From the NCBI RefSeq assembly GCF_003286085.1, contig NW_020825289.1, positions 13,454,001-13,518,000 on the forward strand: DNA of 64,000 bases, given 5' to 3'. Position numbers and translations under genes: made by a program. The stretch is from Drosophila persimilis (taxonomy: Eukaryota > Arthropoda > Insecta > Diptera > Drosophilidae). Under the pieces are notes generated by a model. The model saw only the letters and a list, made by a program, of their open reading frames with translations, was not told where the DNA came from and did no database searches. Numbering within the stretch: the stretch's first letter is position 1; each line of letters opens with the position of its first letter. Below are positions 60,868-64,000 of this stretch, piece by piece.

Positions 60868-62127
60868 ATGCTGCGGCAGAAAACCAGCACCAGCATGCTG
60901 GCCCTCAACACCAGCGATGCTCTCAATGGAAACAGTCCCAGCCAAGGACAGTCCCTGGACATGGATGCACTGCCTAAGCAATTCGTGCTGTCCATGAAGA
61001 AGCTCTTCGATATCCTGGACGACAAGCAGAGCGGCTACGTGAGGTATGTGGACATCGAAAAGGGTTGGCAGGACGATGGGTCGAAGGGACTGCCGCGCGG
61101 GGTCCTGGACTCTCTGCGCCGGGTCACACCCAGCTGTGGCCTTCTCTCCTTCGAACGTTTCTGTGCCGGCCTGAAGCTATGCCTGCTGCGCAATCAGCAA
61201 CAGATGAGCGAAGCAAAGATTCGGCCTCGATCACAGCCCCAAAGCCTGGGCGCTGATCTGGAGTACGGATCGCCAGCACCACCGCCCAAGCCTCCGCGTC
61301 AGGCAGCAACCGTGGCCACATCTCCTCCGGCTTTGGGCAAGGCGGACATTCGCCACGCCCTCCAGAATTGGCAGCTGAATCTTATGCACAGCGAGCGGGA
61401 TGCGAATGCGAGTACAGTCAAGCATAAGTCGCTAACGCTAAAGACCGCCCGCGAACAATTCGAGCATCGCGGATCCGCGGATGGTGGATCATCCTCCACC
61501 TCGGCCTCGGCCACCGACTGGAACCTGGCCCTGCCACCGAAGAAGTCGAGCAGCAAGCGGCGCGAGTCCCGCAGACACACGCTCCAGCACGGCATCGACT
61601 ACAATATGCTGAAGCGGCTCAAGCAGCTGGAGGAGCAGCGGGAGCTGCTGCTGTTTGGCCTAGACGGTGTGGAGAAGGCGCGGGACTGGTACATGCAGCA
61701 GGTGCTCAACGTGCAGGAGCAGATCAAGTATTTCGGACGACTCGGCACCAGATTCGTGAGTAAAACAAGGCTCTTGTATTCTTCCAAATTTGATTTTCCA
61801 TTCTATCCACTGCAGGATCAATGGTCGGAGCTGCAGCAAGAGCGCCTCAACTTCCAGCGGGCACGCGTTCTGGAGGCGAATCGCAGCCTGGCCATTCTGG
61901 CCGACACATGGGAGCATGGCGGCTATCCGCTGCACATCAATCTAGCAATGCCGTCGAAGCTCTCCGATCTGCTAGAACGCGGCAATCTCTACGATCAGCA
62001 GCAGCAGCATCCACACCAGCTCCAGCAGCTCCACAATATGCGTGCCATGTCCAATTTCGTCCTCAGCCAGCCCTCCCCCGAGAGCCAGTCCTCTGCGGGC
62101 CTGGGCGACGCCGATGTGGTCTACTAG
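60868..62127 (+). CDS. SAPCD2-like protein (suppressor APC domain, EF-hand-like N-terminus)
   Basis: Coding exons 60868-61755 and 61816-62127 give 399 residues. It resembles vertebrate SAPCD2 (p42.3), a cortical regulator of spindle orientation and polarity. Residues 36-110 (LPKQFVLSMKKLFDILDDKQ, LPRGVLDSLRRVTPSCGLLS, FERFCAGLK) correspond to the SAPCD2 N-terminus. Residues 235-290 (RRHTLQHGIDYNMLKRLKQL, ARDWYMQQVLNVQEQIKYFG) match its coiled-coil domain. A Pro-rich stretch (PAPPPKPPR) lies between. The ATG at 60868 was chosen because a CAG acceptor ends at 60861; the open frame further upstream is intronic. The 60-bp intron has no stop in frame. The gene converges with the CHCHD1-like gene, with 89 bp between stops; ATTAAA is at 62189-62194. 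Confidence 0.85.
   Translation: MLRQKTSTSMLALNTSDALNGNSPSQGQSLDMDALPKQFVLSMKKLFDILDDKQSGYVRYVDIEKGWQDDGSKGLPRGVLDSLRRVTPSCGLLSFERFCAGLKLCLLRNQQQMSEAKIRPRSQPQSLGADLEYGSPAPPPKPPRQAATVATSPPALGKADIRHALQNWQLNLMHSERDANASTVKHKSLTLKTAREQFEHRGSADGGSSSTSASATDWNLALPPKKSSSKRRESRRHTLQHGIDYNMLKRLKQLEEQRELLLFGLDGVEKARDWYMQQVLNVQEQIKYFGRLGTRFVSKTRLLYSSKFDFPFYPLQDQWSELQQERLNFQRARVLEANRSLAILADTWEHGGYPLHINLAMPSKLSDLLERGNLYDQQQQHPHQLQQLHNMRAMSNFVLSQPSPESQSSAGLGDADVVY
61756..61815 (+). other. 60-bp in-frame intron without stop codon in the SAPCD2 homologue
   Basis: Donor GTGAGT, acceptor CTGCAG, exactly 20 codons, all sense. Retention would insert 20 mostly aromatic and hydrophobic residues in the coiled-coil. 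It is modelled as removed because the signals are consensus and the inserted composition is unlike the surrounding coiled coil. Confidence 0.75.
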
Positions 62128-62216
62128 GGAAGAACTAGAATAAGAATGGAAATAAGTCTTTGACTACTTTGTAAATAGTGTATGTATTATTAAAAGGCTC
62201 AACAGTCGGATCTACT

Positions 62217-62579
62217 CTAGACGGGATTAGGGAAGCGACGCATGTACTTGTTCAGTTGCTTATAGTTAAGGTTGTTGCCCGGCTGCACGACTCCTTGGTT
62301 GACGGTTTTCTTGGCCTCGAACTTGCGGTCCATGTAGCACTTGAAGCAGTTCTGGAACTGCTGTATCTCTTTGTGGCAGTACTTTTCCACGAACTCGTTG
62401 TCCTTCATGCAGGCGAACAGCATGCCCATCTCCTGCAGACAGGCCACATCCGATCCAGAGTCTGCCTTACCGCTCACCGTGTTCTTCAGGCGCAGCGGCA
62501 GAATCTCCTGGAATGGTACATCCTTCTCGCTCTGGGGAGCGCGGCCACGTGCTGCATAGAGGGCTCCGGGAATGCGCAT
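62217..62579 (-). CDS. mitochondrial ribosomal small-subunit protein mS37 (CHCHD1)
   Basis: Single coding exon of 120 residues. It is a component of the mitoribosome small subunit, imported through the Mia40 route. A twin CX9C (CHCH) motif is visible: CLQEMGMLFAC and CHKEIQQFQNC. The N-terminus is basic without a clear presequence, and the C-terminal LNKYMRRFPNP corresponds to the ending LNKLLQRFPNK of human CHCHD1. I start at the ATG at 62579, which lies three bases inside the exon after the acceptor CCGTAG. The longer open frame upstream reads through an intron. A non-coding first exon probably ends near 62652 (donor GTAAAA). It is convergent with the SAPCD2 homologue and divergent from the NEURL2-like gene. 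Confidence 0.88.
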   Translation of the reverse strand: MRIPGALYAARGRAPQSEKDVPFQEILPLRLKNTVSGKADSGSDVACLQEMGMLFACMKDNEFVEKYCHKEIQQFQNCFKCYMDRKFEAKKTVNQGVVQPGNNLNYKQLNKYMRRFPNPV

Positions 62580-63072
62580 TTCTACGGAAAACACCAAGTC
62601 ACTCAATTCCCTCCTTTTTAGTCAAATAAATACAAGTTTTACCAATAATATTCCTTTTCTCCGTTATTCAGATCAGCTGTTCCGGTTACGTCAAGCAATG
62701 CGATTCTATGCGATGATTTTCCCTCCTCTTTTCGATAAGTATCGCGACATGGATGTTTTTAGATTAAAACAAATTAAATCAAAAATTAAAAACCAACCTC
62801 TTTGAATGATAATACCAATACCAAAATAATCTTTTTGGAAACAATTTAACTTTTTTTTAACAAACAATTTTTAATAATAACCTAACCAACACTATCAGAT
62901 TTTGTCGTAGCTCGCAGCACTGCTTCCGCGTCAAACAACATTTCAGCGACAAAACAACAAAAAACAGTCGGAGTATATAGATATATACGAAAAAGGGTAA
63001 ATAATAGCACGGAAAGGAAGGTCAAGAATTACAGGGCATAAATTGACCGCCAGTTATTAACGCCCACGCGTC
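62580..63072. promoter_or_regulatory. divergent promoter region of the mS37 and NEURL2-like genes
   Basis: Contains the short 5' intron and leader of the minus-strand mS37 gene (about 62582-62730), an AACAGCTGATCTG E-box-like word near 62672, and the leader of the plus-strand NEURL2-like gene. AT-rich sequence lies between. No TATA or motif 1 box is seen. Confidence 0.5.
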
Positions 63073-64000
63073 ATGGAAGCCGCCCAGAACCAGGACCAGG
63101 CGGCCCAGCTCGATGGGCCAACAGACGCGGAGCCGCCGCACCAGCATCCGCTGTCGAACAGTGTGGGCAGTCTGAAGCGCCAGATCAGCCGTTTCCATCC
63201 CTATCATGGGTCAAACATCCAGCTCGATGACGATGCTACCGTCGCGTATCGCAGGGCGAGCTTCGCTGATGCATTGGCTTTCTCGGAGCGTCCGCTGGCG
63301 CCGGGCGACATATTCCTAATTGAGATTGAGCAGATAGAGCGCGGATGGTCGGGCCACATGCGCCTGGGCCTCACCGAGCTGACTCCCAATGTGATTGAGG
63401 CAAGCCCCGACGGCCTTCCGCACTTTGCTCTGCCCGACCTGGCCAATATGGGCAACAGCTGGATTTATCCGATCTCCAAGTTCGATATGAATCAGCGGCA
63501 GGAGCCCGTCGACATAATCGAGCCAGAGACCTATAGTCAGTCACACAGTGAGTAGACGGCCATTGATGCAGTGAAGCTTTTGGTAACGCCTGCTCTCTTA
63601 GGAAACCTACTGGGCGATGCCCCGCATATAAAGACACCGCGTGGCCTGCTGCCAAAAAGACTGCTGCGTCCGGCCATGGGCAAAGGAAACTCGGACATTC
63701 TGCTCACCGACACAGGTTCGCGCATCGGCATCATTTACGTGCCCACAACCAACAGCCCGTCCAGGGGCGAGCTTCATTTCATCATTAATGGAGTGTCCCG
63801 TGGACCAGTCGCCAGGGAAATTCCCTTGAATATGGCACCCCTATTTGTTGTTATCGATGTGTACGGTACCACCAAGCAGATCCGCATTATCCAGCTCGAT
63901 GGCAGTAAGTGCAGTGAATCGAGCCATGTTTTTCCGTATATTTATAACCGTCTACTTGTTCGATTCCGCAGTTTTGTCCCTGCAAAGCGCCTGCCGCAAT
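63073..64000 (+). CDS. NEURL2-like protein, NHR domain plus start of SOCS box (partial)
   Basis: Exons 63073-63547, 63602-63904 and 63972 onward; cut by the window edge after about 269 residues. After a Gln/His-rich start the NHR (Neuralized homology repeat) signature appears: [56 protein letters not shown]. It continues through the [11 protein letters not shown] and [12 protein letters not shown] segments. The last exon begins [10 protein letters not shown], matching the opening of a SOCS box. One NHR plus a SOCS box is the NEURL2 (Ozz) layout, an adaptor that brings targets to a Cullin-5 ubiquitin ligase. It is not Neuralized itself, which has two NHRs and a RING finger. The rest of the SOCS box is outside the window. 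Confidence 0.85.

Noticed and set aside
62580-62606. Longer start of the mS37 protein (MSDLVFSVE...)
   Set aside because: The extension reads through the acceptor CCGTAG at 62587-62582; the ATG at 62579 is the first in the exon.

Overview
The window is a piece of a Drosophila chromosome, most likely Muller element C (the 2R homologue) of an obscura-group species. It carries the pair-rule gene even-skipped (eve) with its left-hand neighbours Pal1, a PRA1-family gene, eIF3j (Adam) and CG12134. The obscura-group assignment rests on my memory of the form of the DINE-1/ISY Helitron tail at the left edge, on the form of the eve stripe 2 enhancer, and on the Eve protein, which is close to but distinct from D. 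melanogaster Eve. Genes have short introns (53-70 bp is common) with standard GT-AG ends, and several housekeeping promoters carry core-promoter motif 1 (GGTCACACT).

Layout. 1-405: tail of a Helitron-type element. 406-14089: no coding sequence I can support, only simple repeats, homopurine/homopyrimidine tracts and three orphan motif-1 boxes near 13 kb. 14090-23240: a compact block of five genes: a PDRG1-like prefoldin-type protein (-), Pal1 amidating lyase (+), a PRA1 Rab-acceptor protein (-), eIF3j (+) and the WD40 protein CG12134 (+). 23241-41400: the eve domain. eve itself is small (31309-32467) and about 17 kb around it is regulatory. A diverged tandem repeat block lies at the upstream edge. 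The stripe 3+7 enhancer, the stripe 2 enhancer and a TATA promoter are upstream. Poly-A/T (Hunchback-like) and Bicoid-like clusters, a heart-enhancer candidate and a Polycomb-response-like segment are downstream. 41700-54768: a large ubiquitin-specific protease gene of the USP31/USP43 type, with an 8.5 kb first intron. 56716-59467: a Spatzle-family cystine-knot ligand (probably spz6). 60868-62127: an SAPCD2 homologue. 62217-62579: a CHCHD1/mS37 mitoribosomal protein (-). 63073-end: the start of a NEURL2-like NHR/SOCS protein, cut by the window edge.

The genes do not form a pathway. They are a mix of housekeeping functions (translation initiation, mitoribosome, vesicle traffic, protein folding, deubiquitination), peptide-hormone amidation, growth-factor signalling and embryonic patterning. 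The most striking large-scale point is that the left flank of eve matches D. melanogaster gene order, while the right flank does not: TER94, the D. melanogaster right neighbour, is absent and a USP/Spatzle/SAPCD2 block takes its place. This implies a rearrangement breakpoint just past the eve Polycomb-response-like segment. A short sequence shared in inverted orientation by the two edges of the eve domain (25.26-25.29 kb and 41.26-41.29 kb) lies close to that junction. I see no bacterial-type system, CRISPR array or complete autonomous transposon, and no convincing tRNA or rRNA.
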